A stretch of 64,000 nucleotides of DNA from Polytrichum commune. Its lineage: Eukaryota > Streptophyta > Polytrichopsida > Polytrichales > Polytrichaceae. This document shows positions 45,094-56,450 of this stretch, piece after piece; positions within the stretch are counted from its first letter, which is position 1; every line of letters starts with the position of its first letter. The position numbers and the translations under genes are program-made. The stretch covers positions 59,322,429 through 59,386,428 of the forward strand of contig OX485804.1 in assembly GCA_950295325.1 (NCBI GenBank). The letters are read 5' to 3'. The notes under the pieces were generated by a model. It made no database searches and had not been told where the DNA came from. It saw nothing but the letters and a program-made list of their open reading frames with translations.

Positions 45094-47030
45094 GTATTGC
45101 GATTCTAGGCCTAGACCTAGGCTTTTTAAATGGAGTTTTCTTTTGGTTGGGTAGACCTACTAATTGCAACTATTATGATTGTATGCAAACTTTCATGACA
45201 CAATGTTGCATTGTGGGTGGGCACAACCACTAGTTCCATCCCATTGTAGTGTACTACATCATACAGGTTACTTGTGACTGTAGTGTCTACTCTCGAAAGG
45301 GGGAAGTAGTTCTTTACTTTTATTCCTATGTCCCGTGGACATAGGTCTAGGGGTGGAACGAACAAACACTTCATTCACGTCGGTCCCCTACCAGAGACCG
45401 AAGTTTCTTCTCCTCCTCCCACTACATCATACTCGATGTGTCTGGTCGTCCGGGACCAGTTCCTCCCCTCGGGGAGTTGTATTTTGCTACCTTCTCATTT
45501 TAACCTTGGTGAGGTCTTCACAATATACTACATCATACTATGGAACCGGACTATTAAAATGCATTGTTTCCACCTTCTAAACTGATCAAATTGTCAATAA
45601 CTTGACCATATCCTCCTTTGTCATGTTATTGAGATTGAAGGGTGTAGTAGAGCTTGAACTTTGTGGCATCTAGGTAAAGTCGTCCCATCGGCTTGCATGA
45701 AAGGGCTCTAGTAAAGGAAGCACCCTCAAAGGTTGAAAGTTGTTTGATTCCAATCATATACCACTAGACTTAATACCAACTTTAAAGTCAACTCATCTAA
45801 AAACACTAACATTCAAACTATAGTAATGTTTGAATGGGTTTGTAATGGTTTGTCCCAATGCCCCCTTGTCCAATGGGCATTGGGTCATTGGCATTACGAA
45901 CGGACACTTTATTCACGCCGGCCCCTTGCTTGAAAGGGGTTGGAGTTTCTATCTAGTAATGTTTAATGTATGTGTTTGCACCTTCCTAGTGGTTGAGCTT
46001 ATTTAGACACAATGAAGCTCGACTATATGCGTAACACTGACCAAATTGGATAAATTGCAAATGTCTATCCAACTTAAATTTCATGCCACTCAAGTAAGGA
46101 AGTTCATTAAAAAATGACCCCCCCCCCCCTACGGCGGGAAATATTATAGGTGGATGCATCCCATGTTGATCTCACTAGACTAATTCGGGATCTCTGATGT
46201 TGATTTCAAGGCCAAATATACTTACAAAACAAATTCTCTAAGCTCAAGAAAAAGTTCCCAATGAATTCTTGGCCCACTAATCCTTACTAATATCTATATT
46301 GAACGACGGGTTGCACTTGGATACTTCAACAACATCACTTTGTACACGGTTCTACATAAAGCAAGAGAATGGAAGCCCACATGTTTGAGGCTACAACAAC
46401 TCAATTTATTGTGAGGTGGGTGGGCCTTGAGTGGGTCGTTTTCTCAACTTGACCCCTTTATTTGACCAGTATGTGGTTCGGTGAGGATCAAAGAGAAAAC
46501 ATCAACAAGACACATATTCAAAAGAGATCAGACTACATCTTTGAGCATCGATAACGACTCGACACTCAACGATGAACACAATCGGGAGGACCTTCTGTAT
46601 GTATCCAATCGAGGAATCAACAACACATGAACTTCCAAGAACCATAACTAAATCAGGGTACGTCCGATTCCAATACGGTTTTTTGTAGATGTTTCATCAT
46701 AGATTTGCTAAATTAATTGCAACACAAGTTTTGTTGCGTAAAGTTAATCGGTTGAAGTTGGAGAACATGAAAAATGAACCAAACATATATTACCCACATC
46801 ACGTACCTTATAATCAATGAGACTGCCAAGACAAAGGAGCTATGAAAGTCCGGGAGGACAGGATGCATGTCAGGCTTAAGGAAAGGCTGAGAGGATAGGC
46901 TGGCAAGTGTTGTGAAATTTATGGTGCCCAGATGCTTCTCTTATTATGACATCCTTGAATGGCGTCTCATGTGACGAGCATTAACTTAAGTCCCTTGAGA
47001 ACCGAGAGGTTATCAAATGCACTAAGTTAC
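45094..47030. other. Mixed interval with small repeats
   Basis: No gene supported. A partial R copy in reverse orientation lies at about 46480-46800. The motif AACGAACAAACACTTCATTCACG with a following CGGTCCCC at 45356 recurs in altered form at 45897, a diverged pair. A run of 12 C is at 46118-46129. Confidence 0.45.
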
Positions 47031-47600
47031 ACCGTTTATGGTATTAATTAAGTGCCGCTTACACTCTTAGCGAAGGGCCTAAACTAGACGCCTAGAGGTT
47101 TCAAAGTGTCACGTCGGCTAATTGGAAAGTTACTACTATTTGTCAACAATAAGAAAAACAAGTAGGTGAGCATTTATTTACACGAAGACATTCAGCATAG
47201 CACATTGGGGTATTTGAGATTGTAGTTTTGTGCTTTAGTGTGCAAGGAGACGAGGTTATTGAGCACACTCATGTCGAGTCTTCTTTTGTGTGTATTTTAA
47301 TTAGCTTATAGACTGTTGTGTAACATAAGCATGCATCTCGTAACACTATTGTACATACTTACGCCAAAAATTTTGTAAGCGCACTTGATTGCCAAGTATC
47401 CTGATGTGATCCAAGTATCATTCGTGTATTATATACTATTACACATATACTATTACATCATGGATACTTGGATCACATGCGTATACTTACGCTAAAATAT
47501 TAGTGTAGTATATGCGTAATAGTATTAGTGTAGCCTAACATATGCCTCAAAATAAGGTCAGTGACACTATTACGCATAAACAAAGTACTTCAAAAGATGC
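47031..47600 (-). mobile_element. T element copy 2
   Basis: Homologous to the reverse complement of 8178-8703 and to 63765 onward (AGGGCCTAAACTAGACGCC, AAAGTGTCACGTCGGCTAATTG, GTGCAAGGAGACGAGG region). TAGTGTAG motifs at 47505-47535 and GTGACACTATTACG at 47562 mark a CACTA-like right end. Non-coding. Confidence 0.5.
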
Positions 47601-48029
47601 CATATTAAACCCTAATAGACGGGGACAAAAATTTGTGTAAACAATCTTGACTAGACAAAGACGTCGTCCGTAGGGTTGAATCTATCATCATAGACGGTGA
47701 TTTTCTTTTATAAGTTGTTGAATTGGACTAAAATGTTTTAGATGATGTTGGGAAGATTTCGCTTTGGTCTTAGGGGTTAACATACCCACCCTCGTGTTGT
47801 GCTTATTACCTATTCATCTCCCTAAAAGTTTAGATAGGGCAACCCTTGCAATCTCTAACAAGAAGGAATTGTTTACTAACGAGCGGACATGTTGTTCATC
47901 CAACAACAACTTATTGGAATAGTGTTCTCCCCTCTAATATGACATGTTTGGTAGCACAAGAAAGTGATGTATTATCCAAATGTTGTATTATGCATAGCAT
48001 GACATTTTGGCCTCAAATGTCCTATTATT

Positions 48030-49980
48030 GAGGATTTGTCAAGAAGGTGACTTATTTTAATGTAATATGTCATTTTGTATATACAATGGAGATACATGAG
48101 TATGACATAACATTTATTTATTGATTTATTAAAATTATGCTCACAATGTCACGCAATACGGAGTTTAATAAATATATAGTCCCATGATGATGTCTTCACC
48201 ATATCACACACTATGAAAAGTAAGAATTTATTGTCTTATGATGATGTTTGTTGATGTTGGAAATTGACATCTTGTTCGATTTAGGGATAAAAAAATCTCA
48301 TGTTCGCCACATCTACAACTGAAAGTTCCAAAGGATGCTCCACTGCAAAATTTGATAGTAATTGGGCATAGTCATGGGCTTGAGGGAGCTTGACTATCGG
48401 TTTTGGCAGGTCATCCACATCATTCCCCTCCATTGGCCTCTTAATTCAAATCTGAACCCAAATGGATTTCTCTACCCCATGCCGAATCCACCAACTCATC
48501 CATGATGTATTTTGTATCAACAATTTCATTTCCTGCCAATTGCACATATTCTTCAATAGGCATATCTTCACTTCCAAGATTCAACAAGGAAATGAGATTT
48601 GCCAATTCATTTGTTGCTTCTTTCATTTTCAATTTCTTACATTCATCATCCTGGCAAAATCAACACTCCGGTTTGCATGTAAAATCATGGACGTCCTCCA
48701 ACTATTTTGTATGATTAGAGAAATTCATCTCTCTCCACACTTGAGAGCACCACATAATATCATGCCTTACATTAGACATTGTTTTCTTCGAGTCTTGGTG
48801 AATAGTAGAAGAATCAAATTGCAAGAGAACCCATCCCAAAATCATCTTCTTATATTGAACTTTAAATGAAGCATTTATTCCACGATCCAAGGGTTGTACC
48901 CCACTTTGTAGCATTAGATGATTAGAAAATAATGGAAATATTGCTCAATTGCAAGGTTGAAAAACCAAATGATTCACCCCTACCAACATGCTTAAGGGAA
49001 TGAGTAGCAGAATTGTCCATAATTAAAAACACCTTCCGTTTTGGAGACTTGAATGTACATTGAGGCTCATCATCCAACTCTCAAATACATTTGACGTCGT
49101 ATGGGCCGTTTGGTTTGCAAATCACCACACATGATGTGTTGGCAACCATCTTTGAGCATCTGGGGCATAGAGGTTTGTAAATCATCACATGTTTTAACTT
49201 ATCAGTGTTTGTCGTATATACACCAAGAGCAAGAGTGAGACTGTCTTTATGACTTTGCGCATGTGGATTTTTCTTTTCCTTAGTGTCTTGTTTGGTTGGG
49301 CACAATAAACTAGACCAATCTCATCCATATTCTAGGCATCTTCTAGTGCCATAACCAATGAGCAGAGGAGGTCAGTGCTTACCAAATTGTGTGCAAGTTG
49401 TTTTGTGTGCAAATATGGTCATCAATATCAAAATCGGCAAAATTATAACTGAAAAAACATTTGCCACTTAAGACTGCCGTCACCTCCGGAGCCAAGAAAT
49501 TGAAGAGTTGCATGGGTAGATCTAGGAGTATAAGTTGGTGATGCTTGCAATTTCCAATCCAAAGAGATGCGAGATTCATGTGTGAGGACAAATTTTGAAT
49601 CAAGAAGTGAAATCAACAACTTCAAAGTCTTGGTTTGCAAATCGAACAATCCCTAAACCCTTCAACCTCCACCCAAACCCAAACACTCAGAAGTGCAACA
49701 TCTATATTGAAACCAAGGTTTAAAGCAGTTAACATGAGTTAACCCATTGATGAATTCACCGTGTACTTCCCGACCCCAAAGCATATTAGTACAGTGGGTC
49801 CCATCACATGTACACATTAATCACCTCTGTTATAAGACAAGTCGGGCCTAAAAATGGCATATTACAAGTATCGTAGTCGTAATATTGGGCTAAATTAACA
49901 CTATAAAGTTAGGTCAACGGGAAATGCATCGTATAACAAGGTATCGTATTACCAAGTGTCGTATTATCAGGGTTAGATTG
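48030..49980 (-). mobile_element. Tigger/pogo-like DNA transposon (degenerate)
   Basis: About 1.95 kb holding a decayed transposase. Outer segments are defined by comparison with the short derivative at 19140-19490. Terminal sequence on the right carries repeated GTATTA motifs (CGTATTACCAAGTGTCGTAT), with a similar pair near 47970-47995. The exact termini and TSD are not resolved. Confidence 0.6.
48270..49660 (-). pseudogene. Broken pogo/Tigger-like transposase
   Basis: Read right to left in shifting frames, the order of a Tigger-type DDE transposase is clear: NMDEIGLVYCAQP (first Asp region, about 49330), KDSLTLALGV..NTDKLK..PRCSK (about 49250-49150), IMDNSATH (second Asp region, about 49010), then VQPLDRGINASFK (about 48890) and an acidic C-terminal region ending near 48300. 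Frameshifts separate these blocks, and at least one stop lies before the VQPLDRG block. The N-terminal DNA-binding part is not recognisable. It cannot make an active enzyme. Tc1/mariner-pogo elements move by cut and paste at TA. The closest alternative, a domesticated CENP-B-like gene, is ruled out by the disruptions. Confidence 0.8.
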
Positions 49981-50649
49981 TAGGATGTTGTTTGGAGGGT
50001 TTCAATGAATTAGTTCAAGAGTTGATATCGGAGTAACAACGCTATTGGGGTCTTTGGCCACCAGTTCATGGTCACTACATGGAATTTATGGGTGGTGAGG
50101 GTAATAGCTTATGTATTTGTACTCAAGAGTTTGTAAACATATAGTCATTTCAAAGCGCAAGATTTGAGGCCTGCTTTGAATGCTCGTCTCCATCAAAAGC
50201 TCTAGATTGGCGACTCATTAAATCTCTAGCCCAACTCCGGGGGTGCACTCTTCATAAGGGTCATAATATAATCTAATGCGTATGCAACATTTTAATATTA
50301 ATACTCTTATATAAGAAAACCTCATTACAATAGACATGTATTAAATAACCCCTATAAAGAGGTAAGTACAATTTCATGTATCAACCAACATAACATTATT
50401 CAACTGCGTGGTTGTGTTCCATTTTATATTTAGCCTCTAACATGGGCTTTCGGTATCTTATTTTTATGGGAAGAGCCTTAGACAATAAGAAGAAATTGAC
50501 ACTAGTATGAATAGTATGAATAGTGTCGGTATTGTTAATGAATAGTGTTTTGAGTGAATGAATGGAATGGAATGAAATGAAATTCATTTTAAAGTCCAAG
50601 AAGTTGAAAACGCTGATGGGATTAAAAGTACGTCATGATGGTTTCGAAC
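49981..50649. other. Unassigned interval
   Basis: No gene supported. The GAATG/GAATGGAATG-rich stretch at 50555-50580 is a minor simple repeat. Confidence 0.3.
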
Positions 50650-51845
50650 CGTCTAGTTTTTTAGAGTGGCGGAGTGCGGTAGCCTCCGTGAGATGAGGCT
50701 AATGTCAACTTGGTGGTTCAACTGAAAGAAAGACTTGAGGCTCCCTAGGACTACATGCTCAAATAGTGGTGGAAACTTATCTCTAATGGGTTTATATAGG
50801 GTACATTCCAACACAAAATGTGCCTTATATTCAACTGCATTATAGGAGCAAAAGTGGCATAGTCTAGTATCTCTAGAGATAGGGATAGTTAACCGTTGAC
50901 CAATCTCAATGACTAATCTATGGAAGGTGCGGAAAGTGGCGATGATCTTGCATTGTGGTGGTGTCAATGGTTGCTTCAAGTACAATTCACATTTGTATTT
51001 GAGAAAATCCTCGAGGTGGAGGTAATCTAGTTTCTTGCATGAGAGATGGAAAGAGTTCTCCTTTATATCATCATATGTTATTTTAGGTGTGGTTTGTCAG
51101 GGGTGTCCCAGTGAGACAAACCCCATATTGTCTTCCACATGGTTGTTGATTTATGTCAGGTGTTAAATACTTGTTTGGCCAAGTGTCGGGAAAGTGAGGT
51201 TGCTTTACTGAACTAACCAAGAAGGGGATAGGCGGGCGAGATGTTGTTGAAAGCATACAGTGAGTTAGAGAGTGTGTAATTCTATGGGAAGTTCTCCAAA
51301 TTGGACCAACAAAATATGAAAGATAGTCGAAGAACGCACTTTGACACAAAACTTCATATGCATCTCCATGCCCTTCTCAAAAACCTTCCAGTGAGGTTTT
51401 TTCAAGTTACTTCCCCAAATTCCAATGCCTGTGTGAAAGTTGGAAGCACCAAAGCCTTGAATATATGGTATTTGAGTTCCCAACATGTGAGTCCAACTAC
51501 TACTGCCTACCTTAAAGTACCCATCAAGGCTTTCATACCTGCGATTCTTTGCCTTTTACTAGATGGCTCAAAATATCCATGTGAATAAAAATGAATCCTA
51601 AGGTATTTGTATTCCTAGATTATCTCAATTTGGATCCTTGTCTAGGTAAAATGCCTCTTGGTTTAATTCCCTTGTGTTACAACCAAATATCACGATTTCA
51701 ATCTTAGATAAATTGGGTTCAGTTAGCTTGTTTAAAAGTCTTTATAGACGTGCACCAAATTTAGAGAGTGGAACAACGTCATCAACATTAAAAAGAAAAG
51801 GCTTAGTCATCATGAAATATTGGTTATGTGATGCCGGAAGTATTG
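50650..51845 (-). pseudogene. Non-LTR retrotransposon (LINE) ORF2 remnant
   Basis: Minus-strand relic of a reverse-transcriptase polyprotein. From right to left: a catalytic-core block reading VDDVVPLSKFGARL (about 51805, normally A/V-D-D), an NLSKIEIVIFG block, an EIWGS-like block (IGIWGSNLKKPHWK), a QFGELPIELHTL block, and finally an intact 110-codon stretch (50985-50653) with the Cys/His motif CHFCSYNAVEYKAHFVLEC found at the C-terminus of many non-LTR elements. Multiple stops and frameshifts occur between blocks. The endonuclease and the N-terminal part of the reverse transcriptase are missing, as expected for a 5'-truncated copy. No poly(A) tail or TSD identified. Confidence 0.8.
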
Positions 51846-52417
51846 TTCACCTCCAGTTAGACTTTTGTCATACTGTGGGGGGCATTGTTGGTCATCACAA
51901 ACCGAAACCATTGAGACAGACCAAAAGACCAACCAATAAATAAATAGAAGAAAGAAGAACAGGAACAAGAAGACCCCGATCATCATCACACGACTACTGT
52001 TGCGTTTTTTTATTCTGGAGGTCGGAGGCGGCATTATAAAATATATTTAAAATATTTAAAAATAGTTTTTAATGTTTTGTTAGTGGAAATCATCGAACAT
52101 ATCAATCCATGAGGTCTTTTATGGCAAATATGTTGAAAACATTCTCCTTTTCCAAGATCAATTCTTTCAGCTCTTCTTTGCCCAAGTATTGATCCAAGAA
52201 TGAACACATTGTGAGTACAAATCATTGTTCACGACTTGTCCGGTGTGCCATGTGACGTGTTTTGTATTTCAAAATTCGTCAGCTCGTGTGGCAGGGTTCA
52301 GGCTCAGGCATTGTTGTTGAGTTTGAATGTACTAATGCTATATGGTAAGATGGAACAATTGACAAAGTTGCTTGTGTGTATATTTGCCCTACTGACATGG
52401 ATTGACTGTAGTAGTGA

Positions 52418-52448
<31 letters not shown>

Positions 52449-52618
52449 CCATTCAAAAATGCCAAGAATTTTGTCGAGAATTGTAAAATGTGCATTTTTA
52501 AAATAAATTAAAAATAGATGCACCACTACACACGACCCATCACGTCAAGTGAAAACCTTCATCACTCGCCCAACACAAATCCAACTCCAGAATCGCTTAA
52601 CAAACTTCACCTGGGCCT
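51846..52618. other. Unassigned interval with (AAT)n
   Basis: (AAT)n microsatellite at about 52417-52444. Remaining sequence shows no gene or element ends. Confidence 0.4.
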
Positions 52619-52947
52619 CACTACACTAAATAAAATATTTAATGTTTGATTATATTCAATGTTGTCACCACCCTTTCCTGCTCAACACCGATTTTCAATT
52701 CCTTGATAATTAGTGTTAGACATAAATGTGTCACTACCTTCCCTACTGGTACCTCCCTTATTATATCCTTTTTTTTCACATCCTTACTAACACTAAATTC
52801 AAACACGTAACTTCCACATATTACCATAATTTATATTTAGTGTTTGAGTTTACATTCAAAGTTACTTACTTTCATAGATATACTGATATGTAGTGCATGC
52901 GTTCGTATTGAGTGTATCAAACACTAAATACCCTATCTAGTGTAGTG
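52619..52947 (+). mobile_element. H element copy 1, CACTA-like, 329 bp
   Basis: Ends CACTACACTAAATA and TATCTAGTGTAGTG; the subterminal AATATTTAATGTTTG and CAAACACTAAATA form a second inverted pair. Terminal CACTA is the hallmark of En/Spm-type transposons, but flanks CCT and GCC do not give a clear 3-bp TSD. Non-coding. Confidence 0.65.
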
Positions 52948-52989
52948 GCCGACAACATATATGCTATAGCAAATCAACAAACAATAACA

Positions 52990-53290
52990 AAAAAAGAGCA
53001 ACAAATCCCCCACAACTCTCAAACCCCGATCATGGCCAAAATCCATCCCACAAACATTCGCTAGCAACATTTTCCCACACGACGATCGAAGTTTGCGAAG
53101 ATGCATTCGAACGAGATTTCGACAAAGTCAACCGCGATTCAATGAAGTCCGTGCCAAAATCGGACTCGATCGGGAGGGAGAAGCCCCCTAAAGAATCACG
53201 AAACCGTGTTGTAAAATGAGTTTGAACGGACACGGAAATCGGAGTCGGTCAAGCTCACCTAAATTGCGGGTTTAGGGTTTAGGGTTTAAG
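52990..53290 (-). other. Possible gene 5' region with telomere-like box
   Basis: GC-richer than its surroundings. On the minus strand a telobox-like tract (three AAACCCT repeats, complement of 53268-53288) precedes a 67-codon ATG frame (53233-53030). AAACCCTA boxes are typical of plant 5' regions of translation and ribosomal genes. The peptide matches nothing I know, and the H element follows it. Could be a truncated gene, captured promoter or chance. Confidence 0.35.
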
Positions 53291-55857
53291 CACCTTATCC
53301 CAGGATCTAAGGAGCCCATTCGAATTCTGTGACCGGAATGTGCGGCAAGCTAGGCTCTTGAGGTATGTTATTCGGATTTTAAAAAAAATTAAATTTTAAA
53401 TATTTTTTCTCTCTCTCTCTGCACTCACTTCTAGTAGACACGAACACACACAATTAGTGTCAGATGATGAGCCGATTCAAATTGTGGACGGGGATCCATC
53501 TATCGATCGCATAGTGTTTACAAAGCTCATATGAATATCTTATTCAAAGTGAAGATGCTCATGGTCTTCTAGGTATCGCCGACCTATGTTGAATATTGAA
53601 CACATGTTGTCATGTTTGAGTACGTAGGTCAATCTCTCATAACCACATGTTTGTGGTGTCCATTCTAGGATCCACACCCAACCGTACAAATTTAGGTGTC
53701 TAGACTGTTGCTATGTGGGATTGCGACATCTACCTTATTGAGTCATGGGTACTCCCAACTACATAAAGGAAAGAACGAGAAGGAGAAAGAGAAACATTAG
53801 TGTTCCTGCACCAACATGAATGTGAATCCATTCTCCTTCTACTGGTTGTGATAACCGACTCCACATATTGATATGGCCATTGGATTAGTGGGTTGAAGAG
53901 CTTGTTTTTACTAAGAACTATGAATCGTGAAGAATGTTGACAATGAATTTGCGATTTGTGTTTGCATGCTCACGAGGTTTCCGGTCAAAGTGCAAATGTC
54001 ATGATTTATAAAATGGTTGTGTAGGAGGAGAATCCATTTTGAGGTTTGCTTGTGCTTATGATGATATTTTGTGTGCACGCTTGGGTGTTAGGTGTCTAAG
54101 AGTATCTCACACACTTTACAAGGGTGGTATATAATGTAGATTCTACACATATTGGTGTATTTTGTGACTATGATATAATATGTGTACAATTTGCATGTAA
54201 TAGTTTGCTTTGTGATAGTGTAATGTGGTACACAATAAAGGACGATGAGAAAGTAATGCAATTTTCATGACATAAATTGCAATTTATGTAATTTCAACAT
54301 TTTATTATTTTAATTTTGATGACTTTGTTTATTCATACGTACAACAACATGATGCGTGTATTTTGTAATTGTGGTAATAAATGTTCAATATAGTGTGAAT
54401 GTCATTAAATTATTGTGAGGCAACCTAATTGCAATTATCAATGTAGTCAATTATGAACACCAAAATATATGTATCACTTTTGTGCTCAAAATATATTTAC
54501 CCATTCTAGGTTCAATTGTTTGCACATTTTGGAGGACTTATGTTATTGCAAAGATAAAGAGAAACTTTGATGCGACGTCCTATACCTCTTGCATCTCATT
54601 GTTGACTCACAAAATTGGAATGACAATGTGTGTGGCACACAATTGCTTATAGATAACATGATTACTGCGTCAATCCATTGGTCAAATTTTGTGTGGAGTT
54701 GGAAGTGCCCACAACATGACCACGAACCCTAATGCACAATGCATAAAGACTCACTTAAGGTTTTGTACAAGAGGCTTCTCGTCAAATGCAAAACCCTAAA
54801 AGGTACGCATGCCTTGAATAATCACTTGTCTTATGAAGTATCCTACTTTTGGCTTTCAATTGGCCACAAAGCCTCTTTAAGTGGGCATCATACTAAGTTA
54901 TTGGCATATAGACAACGAGAGGCACACATTGACACCTTCTCAATACATGTAATCTTTCATTCAATGAACACAATCTTGATGGACAAGGCACTACAAAGCT
55001 GTCTAGATTTAATGTAAAGAGGGACCGAATTGGGTAAGCAAGGTCACAATTTGTCTTTCTCTTTGCGCGATTGTATTGGCCCTCCCAATTGTATTGATAA
55101 TTGAACATATTATGGTATAAATATAAACTTGGCACATGACTAGTCCACTCTCATTGTACACACATCTCGTTCCCGTGACTTCAAGCCTTGCCATATAGCA
55201 CCCAAATTCAAGTGTCCAATTAAGAAGACCGACCATATAAGACCCACATACCTCGAGCCAACAATGAGTAGCCGTGTAACTATTTTAGACACACCCAAAA
55301 AAACCACCTAACGCAAAAACCTCATTGGCACAAGTTACACCCCACGATTGCCACATGTGTGAGGGTTATGTGTGGTTTGAGATGCAACCGGACGTCTTAA
55401 TAGACACGGTTGAGTATATCGAATAAGTGGTACTATAAACCAAAATGGGACCCCTACATAGTCATTCAACTAACAAAAGAATATCAAGTTTGACCGTGAC
55501 TAACTATTTCCGACAAAACAAAATACTATGATAAGATTGTTGAGACATTCTTCCATATTCACATTGGCTAACATGTTGATAGCCTTCACGTGAAGAATCC
55601 AACGGTACCATTGGGCCACGTATTGGAAGTGCCCACAATAGGCACACACATCCCCCCCCCCCTTTCCCACGATGAAGTCATATGCTTATTGTTGGCATTT
55701 CGAAAACTTGGGTGTTAGAGATGCACCGGAAGAAAGGGTACAAATGTACAACTCCGCCGGCTCACGTGGAAGGAGGGGTGGCCTCGGGATGCTCCGTCAC
55801 AAGGCTCCTTCACACAAGTCTTCACTCGTCCGATGATCCAACACGCGCTTTTACTTA
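53291..55857. other. Unassigned AT-rich interval
   Basis: No supported gene. A frame of 92 codons at 54739-55017 has no domain. A run of 11 C lies at 55652-55662. Confidence 0.35.
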
Positions 55858-56450
55858 AGATATGTGGGTGTTATTTGGTTCGTTGTTGTTTTTTTAATGT
55901 TTTTCAACTTCTACCGATGAGATTTACGCTACACAATTCTTGTTGCAGTAGCAAATCTACAATGACACGTCCTGCAAAAATCGGATTGGAAATCGAGCTC
56001 TCTCTTCATTTAGTTATGGTTATCTGAAGTGCATGTTTGTTGATTTTCTAACTGGATACATCCCCCCCCCCCCATTGCGGGATTCTAGTAATCACTCCAA
56101 TCCAACAATTACATTTTATAATTAATTAGTCATACTTAATTTGGTAAGCATACTTTCTGATTTATTTGGGATTAATTAGACTTGATTACATTCAATCACA
56201 CTTAATTGGTTTGAATGCGTATGAATACTTATGAAAGTAGGCGACATTATCTAAATATTATAAAATATACATACTAAATCAACACACTAAATCCAAGTGT
56301 CATTTAGAATGACAAAGACAATTTCAAATGGTAAGTCGTAAAATTTATAACCTCAATGTTAATGAGGATTTTGTAACTTTTTTGACCTTCAAGTTAATTA
56401 CATGCTTCATTGATGGTTTCACTTCCGGAATGGAATCCCAATGAATTGCT
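55858..56450 (+). repeat. R repeat, second long copy, with C12
   Basis: Collinear with 22483-23340 but shorter. GATATGTGGGTGTTATTTGG at its left matches the junction beside A copy 6. A run of 12 C at 56062-56073 replaces most of the GGTCCTCCCAATTG block. Confidence 0.6.

Noticed and set aside
45328-45585. Overlapping frames of 81-85 codons
   Set aside because: Two frames of the same strand overlap and neither shows a domain; part of the sequence recurs in diverged form at 45890.
53268-53288. Three TTTAGGG-like units, considered as an interstitial telomere
   Set aside because: Three units are too few to infer a telomere fusion, and AAACCCTA boxes are common in plant promoters and leaders.
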